64,000 bases of DNA from Lasioglossum baleicum (Eukaryota > Arthropoda > Insecta > Hymenoptera > Halictidae). Below, one piece after another: positions 22,496 through 34,757 of this stretch. Below the pieces are notes generated by a model. The model was given only the letters and a program-made list of their open reading frames with translations, was not told the origin of the DNA and ran no database searches. The DNA lies in contig NC_134934.1 in the NCBI RefSeq assembly GCF_051020765.1, forward strand, positions 868,001 to 932,000, in the 5' to 3' direction. Every line of letters begins with the position of its first letter. The stretch's first letter is position 1. Position numbers and translations under genes: made by a program.

Positions 22496-23704
22496 ATGAT
22501 GAAAGAACAATTTTCTCCAGTTAGCAGTAAGTAATACAAACTTTTTGGAATATGTTTACTATACTCATTCTGTATTATATAAAGCATATTGGAATAAATA
22601 CAAATTATTCATTTAATTAATTGAGTAGCAAAACTTCATGTAATATATAAGTATATTCATATTTCAATTTGTATACATTGTAGAAATTCAATCAGTAAAA
22701 CCAATGCAAGGAAAGAACTTGGTAGGTTCAGCTCGACACATACGTGATTTAGCTGCAGATGTTCATGCATCTATACAAGAGTGGAATGCAGCGCATTTAC
22801 AAGGAGTAGAATTACTGAAGGATATAACGCAGGAAAAACAGAGTACATCCTATTCTCAGCATCTACAAGAATTGTGTGACAAGTTAGAACATGTTTGCGA
22901 TGCATTGGTAATGACTACATTAGATATATACACTGTACCATAGCATGTGGGAATTCCTCTTTTTTTGTCTTTTGTCCATTACTCAAGCATGTCATATATA
23001 CTTTATACAATTATTTTATTTCAGGATGATGTCGTAAGTAATCTTACTCAAATTGCATATCAAATAAAGTCAACAACATCCTTAGGGAAAGATGCAGATA
23101 AATTGTTTACTACATGGCCTACTACTAAATTCGGTACATATAAATTATTTTTTATACTCAAATAACAAAATACGCTACTGTGCAAAAGAAAGAAGTACCC
23201 GGCCATATTTAATAGAAAAGCATAAAAAGTCAAATAAGAACACAGCAAGTTTTGGAAAAGGATTCCACTGTTTAATTGAATAGTTCTGAGAATATGTGTT
23301 ATTGCGGATTATCTAATACTTTAAATGCAATAAATCAATCATTGTACAATATAATTTCTACATAAAGATATTGTTTGTCATTATATCTTATAATTATACT
23401 GGGTGCTTCTTTCTTTTGCACAGTAGTGTATACATCATATTTCAAAATCAAGTAATCCATCTACTTTGAATAAACTAAATTAAAATCGCTTTGAATTGTG
23501 TTAACAGATCATGTTGCAAAGTTAATACTTAGCGTGTATTCTGAAGAAGCCAAAATAAAACGTAAAATTTTCGAAAATGTAGCTCATCGGTACACAGAGT
23601 CTTGGAAAATGTTGTGCCTGGCAACGTGGGTTCATCAACCATTATTACCGGAAAGCCTAACGATATTTTTGGAATCATTATTGATAGAAACTGGGCATAG
23701 ATAG
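22496..23704 (+). CDS. CINP: Cyclin-dependent kinase 2-interacting protein (CINP)
   Basis: Four phase-consistent exons: 22496-22526, 22684-22907, 23025-23133 and 23508-23704, encoding 186 residues (human CINP about 212). Recognisable family signatures are the N-terminal GSARHIRDLAADVH helix, the LFTTWPTTKF motif across the exon 3/4 junction and the C-terminal WVHQPLLPES ... LESLLIETGHR ending. CINP binds CDK2 and CDC7, interacts with ATRIP, and is a subunit of the AAA+ 55LCC complex working in ribosome maturation and replisome turnover; these roles are family knowledge. A second in-frame ATG follows directly at 22499. The gene is convergent with the ZNF839-like gene. Intron 3 contains a MITE. 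Confidence 0.93.
23173..23428. mobile_element. TA-flanked MITE in CINP intron 3
   Basis: The terminal inverted repeat CGCTACTGTGCAAAAGAAAG is mirrored by CTTTCTTTTGCACAGTAGTG at the right end. TA lies on both sides (23171-23172, 23429-23430), as for Tc1/mariner insertions. The interior is AT-rich and non-coding. Confidence 0.8.
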
Positions 23705-25162
23705 TTGTAGTTATTGTTGGTACATGTTGTGGTGAGTATTTTTGTAATTTTAAAATTTGAATTTTATAATTAACTTTTTGTACGCAATAACTTACAACTA
23801 TTGAAATAAAACAAGAAATTAATAGAATGTTCGTTTATTTGTGGCTTTTGAAATACCATCTGTATAGTTTCACAAAGAAAAAGAAAATATGGAATCGTTA
23901 TACATATACTCAGAATCCAAAGCACACTATGAAATTGTTTACAATTGGTACCTGAGATCACAAAGAAATACAAATATAGACAAGTACAAATGCGCTATAT
24001 TTTCTTTGCAAATGCAGATTCTAAAGAATGTATCCTAGATACAAGTAATCAAACCTGCACAGTTAGTATATATTTTGTGATTAGTTATAATTAATCTAAT
24101 AGTTACTAGTGCCATTAACATTTAATCATATCAATAACTTCTTAAACACGTATAATACATATTTACAGATAAATACAAAATTAATATGTAATATATCCAC
24201 TGTACATAAATGCTTTAACAACGTGGATGGAATTATCTTATTGACGTTTAACATATTTTCAATGTTGTGATACTTGTATAAAAGCTGAAATGATAGTTTT
24301 TAAACCATAACTTTCAATGTTACCGCATTTTCATTTCTTGGCATTTTCGTTTACATCTGTAACGAAATTATTGATACAATATAAATAAATTTTTTCTTAT
24401 TCATTGATCCGTAAAATCACTGTAATTGACAGATATTGTCCTATTAAAAAAAAGGATTATTTAGCAATTGCAGATTTAGAAAGTCAAAAATGTATTGTAA
24501 AATAATTTGTGCATGATCATCTTTGTAGCACTGTAACCAAAGTCACGTTAACATACTTGTAACTTACAGTATGACTAATACCTACGCAAAGTTACAATTA
24601 CAAAAAACTCCTATATTTATGTTTTTTTTATATTTAATGTATAATTCTAAAAATTCTAACTTCTTATTTCCTGGTTCATTTACGTGTGACTGTAAGTTCT
24701 TTTCGCAAGAAACTATTAATAATATTGTGAATACAATTATGGAACTCACTTACAAGTGAAAAATTTGTTCATGCTGAAATTTATTCAATAAAACAAAGTT
24801 TTTTGAAGATAACATTTTTACTCTTTCTTTTTTTTTAGAGTTATTATCATTTTTTAGCATGAGACATATATGTATATTATAGATAATAAATATAACAGAA
24901 ACAGTCTTATTTACATACATGCACCAGAATATAAGATATTATATTATATTACTTCAATATTGATAATTGTTCATTCAAATATGGAAGTTATAATATATTG
25001 ATTGCGATACTGTCAAAAATTCTATAAAAAAATATCTACACCATTGTGTAATTATATGCATACATATACAATTCCGAATAATTGTATAAGTTCAGTATCT
25101 TTATACACTATACACATTATTTCAATTTGTTTAGGAACATGTTGCACACAATTATCCAAGAA
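23705..25162. other. Intergenic region between convergent genes
   Basis: AT-rich sequence holding the 3' UTRs of CINP (an AATAAA lies at 23804) and of the ZNF839-like gene. No other coding or RNA feature was seen. Confidence 0.5.
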
Positions 25163-28100
25163 TCAACTTCTAGTATTCCTATTAAACTCTTCACTTAATG
25201 CTTCAAAATCGAGTTCTGTATCTAAATTTGAATTGCTAGGTATCAAATTATTTTCCAATATATTGTCCGGCATTATATTCTTCAATCGTTCGGACACGAG
25301 TTCGTCAACTAAATTCGATTGATCAACTAAATGCAATTGTTCAACCAATTTTTCATCGATTAATAAGTTTTTGTCTATCACTCCACTCGTATTTAAAATA
25401 TCTAAATGTGCAATATGATCGTATTGAGCTATTTTAGACATATCTAAATTTTCTGCGCTACCAAATATACTAGTATCACAATTATTGGAAATTATTGGTA
25501 CTGTATCTTGTAGAATTGGTATACTGTTTGAAATCTTACAGCCAGAAGTAGTAGGCATTATTTTACAAGAACTTGTATCTAATGATGCTGATTGACTTTT
25601 AACACAATTTATGTCTGACGATGTAATAGGAATTATTTTAGATACTAGTTTTTGAAAACCTTTAGCAAAATTTGGAGATCCATTTTCCATGTTACTTAAT
25701 CCATTTTGTATTTTCTCGAAATTTTGAGTATCTTGTTTTGGGTAACTTCTCATAGTATTATTTTCCAATTTAACGAAACTCTGCTCGGTTGATTCCAGTT
25801 TTATTAACGCTTCTTCTATGTGCTCTAACTTGGACTGTCCGAAGTTATCTTCCACTTTACAGAACGTTGATCCTAGACCGTTTCCAATTTTTGTAAAATT
25901 TTCTTTATGAGATTCCGTTTTTTGATAATTTGAAATTTTCGGTGAAGTGATATCAACTTTCTGAAATCCAGGAGTATCTGAAATTTGACTCTGAATCTCC
26001 GGATTCGAAATTAACAGTTTCGACACATTGTTGGACTTATTATTTTCCATGCAATTCACAGGACTGGGATTTCTTCTCATCAATGTTAAGGCTGATAACA
26101 CTTCTGGACAAGTAGGATTTGTTACAGGTTCACTTCTCCTGTCGTTCAAGAAGTCTGAAACACTAAGATCTGAACTCTCCGAAAATCCACTAGACATTCG
26201 TTCCTCCATGTTTTCTTTAGCGTCTTCAGAATTTTCTGTTTTTTGAATTTTAAGCGGAGGTTCTGAACTGTCATAAGTGTTACAGATAGGTGTGTCAACC
26301 TCTTTCAGAGCATCGTTATTAATTGTATACAAACCAGGATTCAATCCTAAAACATCACAAAGCGATTCTTCACTGATATCAATCAGATCTTCGTTTGATT
26401 CTTTATCGTTGTTTGCGAGTGTTAACATAACTCCAGCCTTTTCTCGTATTTTACCCATTAATATTTTTAATTCGTCTAAGACATTCCTTACATTATTCTC
26501 GGATTTTAGTATCAATAAATCAAATAATGATTGTGCGTTAAGTACTGGCTTCGCAGCTATTTTTATTATTTCAAGATCCTCACACACGGAAATTGCTTCT
26601 CTCAATTTTATTTGTCGCCTTTCTGATTTTGCTTCCGGTGTGACATAAGCCCACGGACCACGCTTCTTTCCTTTACGTTTTAAAGGATCTTGACCTCCAT
26701 TTTGTTTTAATTCAGGCTCAGGTGTCGGGGGAGGTAATTGCTCAGGACTGCCATGGTCAGGATGCATTTCAAAATGCCTTGCCATTCGAGTGCGTCCTAA
26801 ATATATTTTATTACATGTAGGACACCTAAAGTGATCGGATATTTTTCTTTTCGGTACTTCTAGTCCTGTTAGTAACTCTTTCGGTGATTCTTCTTCTTCA
26901 AGCTTGTCATTATTTGTATTATAATCGCTATAACCACCATCCGAATCATCCAAGTCAGGTTGTAAGAAGTCTAAATGATGTAAATGTTTGTAATCTCGCA
27001 CCATATGTCTAGGTGGTCGAGACAATCTACCAGACCGTGTTCTGGCGACAACCTTTTTCCTTTCATCCTATAGAAAATGTTAAAGCATTAGTACAAGACA
27101 TTTACAATTTAGTAAATTAGATCTACCTTTGGCTCTTCTTGTTCTTCGTCAGGAATTGGTGGTGGTTTAGGAGGAAGCAAAGAAGGCCTAATAGCACTCT
27201 TTTTCGGTCTACCTCTTTTCCCACCACGACTTTTCAGTAAATTTCCTGGATTCTTGATTCTCAGATCAAGTTCTTCAGGGAATACAACCCTGAATTCATA
27301 CACAAATCACTCAGTTGTAATATTGAATAATTTATAGGTGACCAAGAGATATGATATACACTCACCTGTATACAACTCTTTCATTTGAAGCAGTTGTTTC
27401 TTGACTACGCTGTTGCAAAACATGTGCGATTTGTTTCAATTGTGTTGGTGTCAGGCGTTGCATACTGAAGTATAAATACAAACATCATAGCATGGAAAAA
27501 GTACTAGAAATATTGTACACGGATATATCCTATTTACCTATGAAACGTTTGGCCTTGTTGAACTATTTGTATTGGATTTTCACTGGAACCTAATGGTTTA
27601 GTTACATCTGTGGAGTCATTTACTATTGTCACAGGCTTAATTGGAGTAGCTTTAGCTTTTTTATTTACTTTTAAATTTGCTCCATTTACTACGAAACTAA
27701 GTTTCTGTTTAACAGCATCGTTCTGTATTGATTTTGTAGGTTCGAATGTACCACTTTGTTGTGTTATGGGTGTCTTGTGCAACACATTTTGTAAATTATT
27801 AGAGATGTTACCAATATTTTGTGAAGAAATAGTTATATTTTGTTTAGTAGAATTGTTAAATGCAATTTTTGCTTGAGGTTTCAAAATAGATATAGGCGTT
27901 GAAGAAATTTGAGTTGGTTTTAAAATAGACATGGAACTTGGTGTTGCCTTTAAATCTTGAGTCTTCACAATAGACGCAGTTCTAAGAACTACTGGAGTAT
28001 TGGAGTTAATGGTTGTTTTTGGTATTCCACCTGTTACTGTTGTTTTCTTGCCAATTGTAGCTTTTTGTTTAATTAACTGAGAAGGAATTTGAACCGATTT

Positions 28101-29408
28101 CAATAGTTGTGCAGGAATAGCTGCTGCTACGCTTGTATTGTTTGTAATTTGGTTAGACTTTGGAAGCACAGTAGATGCACCTTTTAGCACCGGAGTTAAA
28201 AATTGTTGTACGCCACCTCTTTGAAGAGACTGCGACGTTTTCACAATCGGTGACAAACGTATTTGCGAAGTAACAAGGTTCTGTGTTCCTCCGGAAGTAG
28301 TATTTACTATCGCATTAGAAATATGAGGTGTGGTAACCGATTGACTCTGTATTTCACAAGTGCCAGTTATAATTTGGGAAGTATTTAATAACTGTGCCGA
28401 TATACCAGTGGTATTTAATAACTGAGCTGTTATGGGTGTAGCTTTTATTATTTGCGATGGTAAATTATTCAATATCGTAGCTTTTGATAGTAGCACAGAA
28501 TTAGAATTTGACGCAGCACTTAGCGAATGTACTGCATTAATTTGATTCACTGTTGCATTAGTAAGTTTGTTCGAACCTTGAAGTAGTCTAACACTTTTAG
28601 TTGGCTTTAATATAGTTTGTGCTGGTTTTATAATAAATTGCGACGATGGTAAAATGACAGGTAGTTTCTGCAGTATTTGTGCCTGAGAACTCGGTATAGT
28701 ATTAAGCTGATTTTGTGCTAGTCTATCATCGATTGTATATTGCACATCATTTTCATGAATATTCTTAATATGAGATAGATCTGCTTTTATTGTGTGCACC
28801 TTGGGTTGCTCTAAAACTATTGTCTGCGTACGCGAGTTCTGTTGAAGCAGATTATTTTGATGTTCGATTATCCGTTGAGATTCTTGACTCTGATTACTTA
28901 AATTCATTTCGTCTAATGATAAATCATTTTCAACTACATGGTCTTGAAGCTGTCCATTCTCAGAAACTTTTTGTATTTGCCACTCTTGGAAATCAATGCA
29001 TTCTGTTTTAATCAAATTGTCGTCGTTGGATTTTTGTACTTCCTCGGACTGATAATTTAGCTGATCGATCGTTATAGAATCCTGAGAATGTAACACTGTT
29101 TGGTCCGTTACGTTAATGTTATCATTTGTAGGAACATTTTCTTGTGTGTTTGAACCAACATTATCTTGATCTTGCTGATACATAACCTCTTCGTTCGAGT
29201 TCACCTCGAAGGTTAGACCCAAGGCTGCCGCTTGTTCCGGAGTCAAATGAATAGTTTCGGAATCATTGTCGTCATTTTGTAAAAACGCAACAAACTCGTT
29301 GTCGTGATCGTCATCATCAACAACTTGCTGGAACGCTTGTTGAAGAAGGTCGGAAGCTCCTGTAGATGCATCGTTTGTAAACACAGTGGAATTCGAAATT
29401 TCTGCCAT
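25163..29408 (-). CDS. ZNF839: ZNF839-like AT-hook and zinc-finger protein
   Basis: Four exons in agreeing phases: 29408-27538, 27464-27366, 27289-27127 and 27067-25163, giving 1345 residues. The N-terminal 620 residues are acidic then Gln/Ser/Thr/Ile-rich, as in transactivation regions. Exons 2-3 encode the most conserved block: LTPTQLKQIAHVLQQ, then RVVFPEELDLR and an AT-hook (GGKRGRPKKS). Exon 4 continues with RPPRHMVRDYKHLHHLD, an acidic DSDGGYSDY segment and one zinc finger, CPTCNKIYLGRTRMARHFEMH. This order matches my memory of animal ZNF839 and the insect DUF4764-type proteins. The function is unknown; a nuclear DNA-binding role is inferred from the AT-hook and finger. It is longer than human ZNF839. 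Confidence 0.75.
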
Positions 29409-29680
29409 ATCCCTATATTTTTTTGGCTTCTCGGTTTATGAAATGTAATTACAAAGTAATAACGATCACTCGCATGTTTTACAATAATGTTTTTTCACGA
29501 TTACGTTCTTGTAAAATCACTTTACAATATGCGTTTACTCCATTTCTCTACACACGTTTTCCGCGCAAACAGAAACACACAAGGGACGCGAAGTTTGCTG
29601 CAAATATGGAACAGAAAATGGCGGCAACGTCATTGCGATATTACCATAGACCACGGTGTATTATAGAGGTGTTACGACTA
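29409..29680. promoter_or_regulatory. 5' flank/promoter of the ZNF839-like gene
   Basis: This 270-bp stretch is the only unique DNA between the ZNF839-like start codon and the first palindromic element, whose TA target is at 29679-29680. The promoter must lie here or inside the array. No TATA box was assigned. Confidence 0.4.
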
Positions 29681-29856
29681 AGGGGGTAGTATAGGCTCGA
29701 TTTGGAACTAGAAAATACCTAGAATCTTACTAGAAAAATGGCTCGAAACATGGGTTTGCGCGCTGTCGGTTTTTGTCCTTATTTGAGCAAAGTTTGGGCT
29801 GGGTGAGGGCTCATTCTAAAGAGGAAGGTTCAACGCACTGCGCCCTGGTCATCTCA
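29681..29856. mobile_element. Element A, truncated left piece
   Basis: Starts after TA at 29679-29680 and breaks at 'ggtcatctca' where element B begins. Its expected continuation ('agtcataaagtc') is not found after B, so the rest is lost. Confidence 0.75.
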
Positions 29857-30151
29857 TAAGGGGCTAGTCTACCCTCGATTTGTAACTAGAAAGGAACTAG
29901 AATCTCACTAGAAAAATGGCTCGAAACATGGGTTTGCGCGCTGTCGGTTTTCGTCCTTATTTCAGAAAATTTTGGGCTGAGTGAGGGCTTATCCTAAAGA
30001 GGAAGGTTAAACACACTGCGCCCTGGTTACGAGGTTAACGAGATTATGTTTATAACTAATAATATGAGGGCCCAAAGTAGAGAAAAAATCTAGGAAAAAA
30101 AACCAGCACATTTCAATGCATTTTTCTGTCTCCAAAAGACTTTATGACTTA

Positions 30152-30619
30152 TGGGGCTAGTCTACCCTCGATTTGTAACTAGAAAATACCTAGAATCTTA
30201 CTAGATTTTGGGTCGAAAATATGGGTTTCGTACTAAACGTTGTTTGACCTTATTAGAACAAATTGTGGGCTGTGTGAGGGCTCATTCGAAAGAGGAAGGT
30301 TAGACGCAGCGCGCTTTTCTCACGAGGTTAACGAGATTATGTTAATAATTAATAATATGAGGGCCCAAAGTAGAGAAAAAATCTAGGAAAAAAATCCGCA
30401 GATTTCAATGCATTTTCTGTCTCTAATAGACTCTTTTGACTTATGAGATGAGAAAAGCGCGCTGCGTTGAACCTTCCTCTTTCGAATGAGCCCTGACACA
30501 GCCCACAATTTGTTCTAATAAGGTCAATCAACGTCTGGCCGCAAACCCATATTTTCGACCCAAAATCTAGTAAGATTCTAGTAATTTTCTAGTTACAAAT
30601 CGAGGGTAGACTAGCCCCT
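30152..30619. mobile_element. Element C, half-length (468 bp)
   Basis: Contains a single stem-loop-stem instead of two. The left arm is variable type d ('cgtactaaacg') and the right arm type e ('caacgtctggccg'), so its arms do not match in the variable block. Confidence 0.8.
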
Positions 30620-30621
30620 TA

Positions 30622-31508
30622 TGGGGGTAGTCCACCCTCGATTTGTAACTAGAAAGGAACTAGAATCTTACTAGAAAAATGGCTCGAAACATGGGTTTGC
30701 GCGCTGTCGGTTTTCGTCCTTATTTGAGCAAAGTTTGGGCTGAGCGAGGGCTTATTCTAAAGAGGAAGGTTAAACACACTGCGCCCTGGTTACGAGGTTA
30801 ACGAGATTATGTTTATAACTAATAATATGAGGGCCCAAAGTAGAGAAAAAATCTAGGAAAAAAAACCAGCACATTTCAATGCATTTTTCTGTCTCCAAAA
30901 GACTTTATGACTTATGAGATGACCAGGGCGCAGCGCGTTGGACCTTCCTCTTTAGAATGAGCCCTCACCCAGCCCAAACTTTGCTCAAATAAGGACAAAA
31001 ACCTACAGCGCGCAGACCCAGGTTTCGGACCCAAAATCTAGTAAGATCCTAGTAAATAGCAAATATCTAGCAAATAACTAGAATCTTACCAGATTTTCGA
31101 TCGAAAAAGTGGGTCTGCGCGCTGTCGGTTTTTGTCCTTATTTGAGCAAAGTTTGGGCTGTGTGAGGGCTCATTCTAAAGAGGAAGGTTCAACGCGCTGC
31201 GCCCTGGTCATCTCATAAGTCATAAAGTCTTTTGGAGACAGAAAAATGCATTGAAATGTGCTGGTTTTTTTTCCTAGATTTTTTCTCTACTTTGGGCCCT
31301 CATATTATTAGTTATAAACATAATCTCGTTAACCTCGTAACCAGGGCGCAGTGTGTTTAACCTTCCTCTTTAGAATAAGCCCTCATCCAGCCCACAATTA
31401 GCTCAAATAAGGACGAAAACCGACAGCGCGCAAACCCATGTTTCGAGTCATTTTTCTAGTAAGATTCTAGTTCCTTTCTAGTTACAAATCGAGGGTGGAC
31501 TACCCCCT
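30622..31508. mobile_element. Element D, full length, type a/a
   Basis: An 887-bp near-perfect palindrome, variable block 'gcgcgctgtcggtttt'. It looks almost identical to the copy at 57644-58530 in cluster 3, including the rare 'gagcgagggc' and 'cgcgttggacc' variants. Confidence 0.9.
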
Positions 31509-31510
31509 TA

Positions 31511-32397
31511 TGGGGGTAGTCCACCCTGGATTTGTAACTAGAAAATACCTAGAATATTACTAGAAAAATGGCTCGAAACATGGGTTTGCTGGTTTTCAGT
31601 TAGTGTCCTTATTTGAGCAAATTTTGGGCTGGGTGAGGGCTCATTCGAAAGAGGAAGGTTCACCGCAGGGGGCTCTGGTCATGAGGTTAACGAGAATATG
31701 TTTATATCTAATAATATTAGTGTCCAAAGTAGAGTAAACATCTAGGAAAAAAAACCAGCAAATTTCAATGCATTTTTCTGTCTCCAAAAGTCTTTTTGGC
31801 TGATGGGATGACCAGAGCCCCCTGCGGTGAACCTTCCTCTTTCGAATGAGCCCTCACCCAGCCCAAAATTTGCTCAAATGAGGACACTAACTGAAAACCA
31901 GGAAACCCATGTTTTCGACCCAAAATCTAGTAAGATCCTAGTAAATAGCAAATATCTAGCAAATAACTAGAATCTTACTAGAAAAATGGCTCGAAACATG
32001 GGTTTGCTGGTTTTCAGTTAGTGTCCTCATTTCAGCAAATTTTGGGCTGGGTGAGGGCTCATTCGAAAGAGGAAGGTTCACCGCAGGGGGCTCTGGTCAT
32101 CCCATCAGCCAAAAAGACTTTTGGAGACAGAAAAATGCATTGAAATCTGCTGGTTTTTTTTCCTAGATGTTTACTCTACTTTGGACACTAATATTATTAG
32201 ATATAAACATATTCTCGTTAACCTCATGACCAGAGCCCCCTGCGGTGAACCTTCCTCTTTCGAATGAGCCCTCACCCAGCCCAAAATTTGCTCAAATAAG
32301 GACACTAACTGAAAACCAGCAAACCCATGTTTCGAGCCATTTTTCTAGTAATATTCTAGGTATTTTCTAGTTACAAATCCAGGGTGGACTACCCCCT
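31511..32397. mobile_element. Element E, full length, type b/b
   Basis: 887 bp, variable block 'gctggttttcagttagtgtc', second variable block 'caccgcagggggctctggtc', mirrored in all four stems. Repeated at 36522-37408. Confidence 0.9.
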
Positions 32398-32399
32398 TA

Positions 32400-33284
32400 T
32401 GGGGCTAGTCTACCCTCGATTTGGAACTAGAAAATTACTAGAATCTTACTAGATTTTGGGTCCGAAACATGGGTCTGCGCGGATCGGTTGTTTGTCCTTA
32501 TTTGAGCTAATTGTGGGCTGGGTGAGGGCTCATTCGAAAGAGGAAGGTTCATCACACACGGGTCTGGTCATGATTTTAACGAGATTATGTTTATATCTAA
32601 TAATATGAGTGTCCAAAGTAGAGTAAAAATCTAGGAAAAAAACCAGCAGATTTCAATGCATTTTTCTGTCTCCAAAAGACTTTTTGACTTATATTATGAC
32701 CAGACCCGTGTGTGATGAACCATCCTCTCTAGAATGAGCCCTCAGCCAGCCCAAAATCTGCTCAAATAAGGACAAACAACCGATTCGCGCAGACCCACTT
32801 TTTCGATCGAAAATCTAGTAAGATTCTAGTTATTTGCTAGATATTTGCTATTTACTAGAATCTTACTAGATTTTCGATCGAAAAAGTGGGTCTGCGCGAA
32901 TCGGTTGTTTGTCCTTATTTGAGCAGATTTTGGGCTGGGTGAGGGCTCATTCTAAAGAGGATGGTTCATCACACACGGGTCTGGTCATAATATAAGTCAA
33001 AAAGTCTTTTGGGGACAGAAAAATGCATTGAAATCTGCTGGTTTTTTCCCTAGATTTTTACTCTACTTTGGACACTCATATTATTAGATATAAACATAAT
33101 CTCGTTAAAATCATGACCAGACCCGTGTGTGATGAACCTTCCTCTTTCGAATGAGCCCTCACCCAGCCCACAATTAGCTCAAATAAGGACAAACAACCGA
33201 TTCGCGCAAACCCATATTTTCGACCCAAAATCTAGTAAGATTCTAGTTATTTTCTAGTTACAAATCGAGGGTAGACTACCCCCT
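32400..33284. mobile_element. Element F, full length, type c/c
   Basis: 885 bp, variable blocks 'atcggttgtttgtcc' and 'catcacacacgggtctggtc', mirrored between arms. Repeated at 37411-38295. Confidence 0.9.
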
Positions 33285-33881
33285 TATGAGATGACCAGGG
33301 CGCAGCGCGTTGAACCTTCCTCTTTAGAATGAGCCCTCACACAGCCCAAACTTTGCTCAAATAAGGACAAAAACCGACAGCGCGCAGACCCACTTTTTCG
33401 ATCGAAAATCTGGTAAGATTCTAGTTATTTGCTAGATATTTGCTATTTACTAGGATCTTACTAGATTTTGGGTCCGAAACCTGGGTCTGCGCGCTGTAGG
33501 TTTTTGTCCTTATTTGAGCAAAGTTTGGGCTGGGTGAGGGCTCATTCTAAAGAGGAAGGTTCAACGCGCTGCGCTCTGGTTATCTCATAAGTCATAAAGT
33601 CTTTTGGAGACAGAAAAATGCATTGAAATCTGCTGGTTATTTTCCTAGACTTTTTCTCTACTTTGGACCCTCATATTATTAGTTATAAACATAATCTCGT
33701 TAACCTCGTAACCAGAGCGCAGTGTGTTTAACCTTCCTCTTTAGAATAAGCCCTCACTCAGCCCAAACTTTGCTCAAATAAGGACGAAAACCGACAGCGC
33801 GCAAACCCATGTTTCGAGCCATTTTTCTAGTAAGATTCTAGTTCCTTTCTAGTTACAAATCGAGGGTGGACTACCCCCTTA

Positions 33882-34755
33882 AGGGGGTAGTCTACCCTCG
33901 ATTTGTAACTAGAAAATTACTAGAATCTTACTAGATTTTGGGTCGAAAATATGGGTTTCGTACTAAACGTTGTTTGACCTTATTAGAACAAATTGTGGGC
34001 TGTGTGAGGGCTCATTCGAAAGAGGAAGAATAGACGCAGCGCGCTTTTCTCACGAGGTTAACGAGATTATGTTAATAACTAATAATATGATGGCCCAAAG
34101 TCGAGAAAAAATCTAGGAAAAAATCCCGCAGATTTCAATGCATTTTCTGTCTCTAATAGACTTTTTTGACTTATGAGATGAGAAAAGCGCGCTGCGTTGA
34201 ACCTTCCTCTTTCGAATGAGCCCTCACCCAGCTCAAAATATGCTCGTATAAGGTCAAACAACGTTTAGTTCCGAACCCATTCTTTCTAGTAAGATTCTAG
34301 TTATTTGCTAGATATTTGCTATTTACTAGAATCTTACTAGATTTTCGATCGAAAAAGTGGGTCTGCGCGAATCGGTTGTTTGTCCTTATTTGAGCAGATT
34401 TTGGGCTGGGTGAGGGCTCATTCTAAAGAGGATGGTTCATCACACACGGGTCTGGTCATAATATAAGTCAAAAAGTCTTTTGGGGACTGAAAAATGCATT
34501 GAAATCTGCTGGTTTTTTCCCTAGATTTTTACTCTACTTTGGACACTCATATTATTAGATATAAACATAATCTCGTTAAAATCATGACCAGACCCGTGTG
34601 TGATGAACCTTCCTCTTTCGAATGAGCCCTCACCCAGCCCACAATTAGCTCAAATAAGGACAAACAACCGATTCGCGCAAACCCATATTTTCGACCCAAA
34701 ATCTAGTAAGATTCTAGTTATTTTCTAGTTACAAATCGAGGGTAGACTACCCCCT
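33882..34755. mobile_element. Element G, chimeric type d/c
   Basis: 874 bp. The left half carries type d blocks, the right half type c. Repeated at 38893-39766. Confidence 0.85.
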
Positions 34756-34757
34756 TA

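Larger units (their letters stand above)
29859..33879. mobile_element. Element B, split by a 3.1-kb nest of other elements
   Basis: The left part 29859-30149 ends in 'ctttatgact' plus TA; the right part 33287-33879 resumes 'tgagatgaccagggcg'. Joined, they give the family length of about 886 bp. Elements C, D, E and F sit between, at an internal TA of B. Confidence 0.8.

Noticed and set aside
25002..26648. Plus-strand open frames opposite the ZNF839-like last exon
   Set aside because: Antisense shadows of a long coding exon whose minus-strand frame has the domain evidence and phase agreement.
30349..30531. Recurrent 60-80 codon frames with the 'FERGRFNAARFSHLISQKSL' type sequence in all three palindromic clusters
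   Set aside because: They appear on both strands, only inside the stems and loop of the repeat, with no start context or homology. They are a by-product of the repeat sequence, not a gene family.
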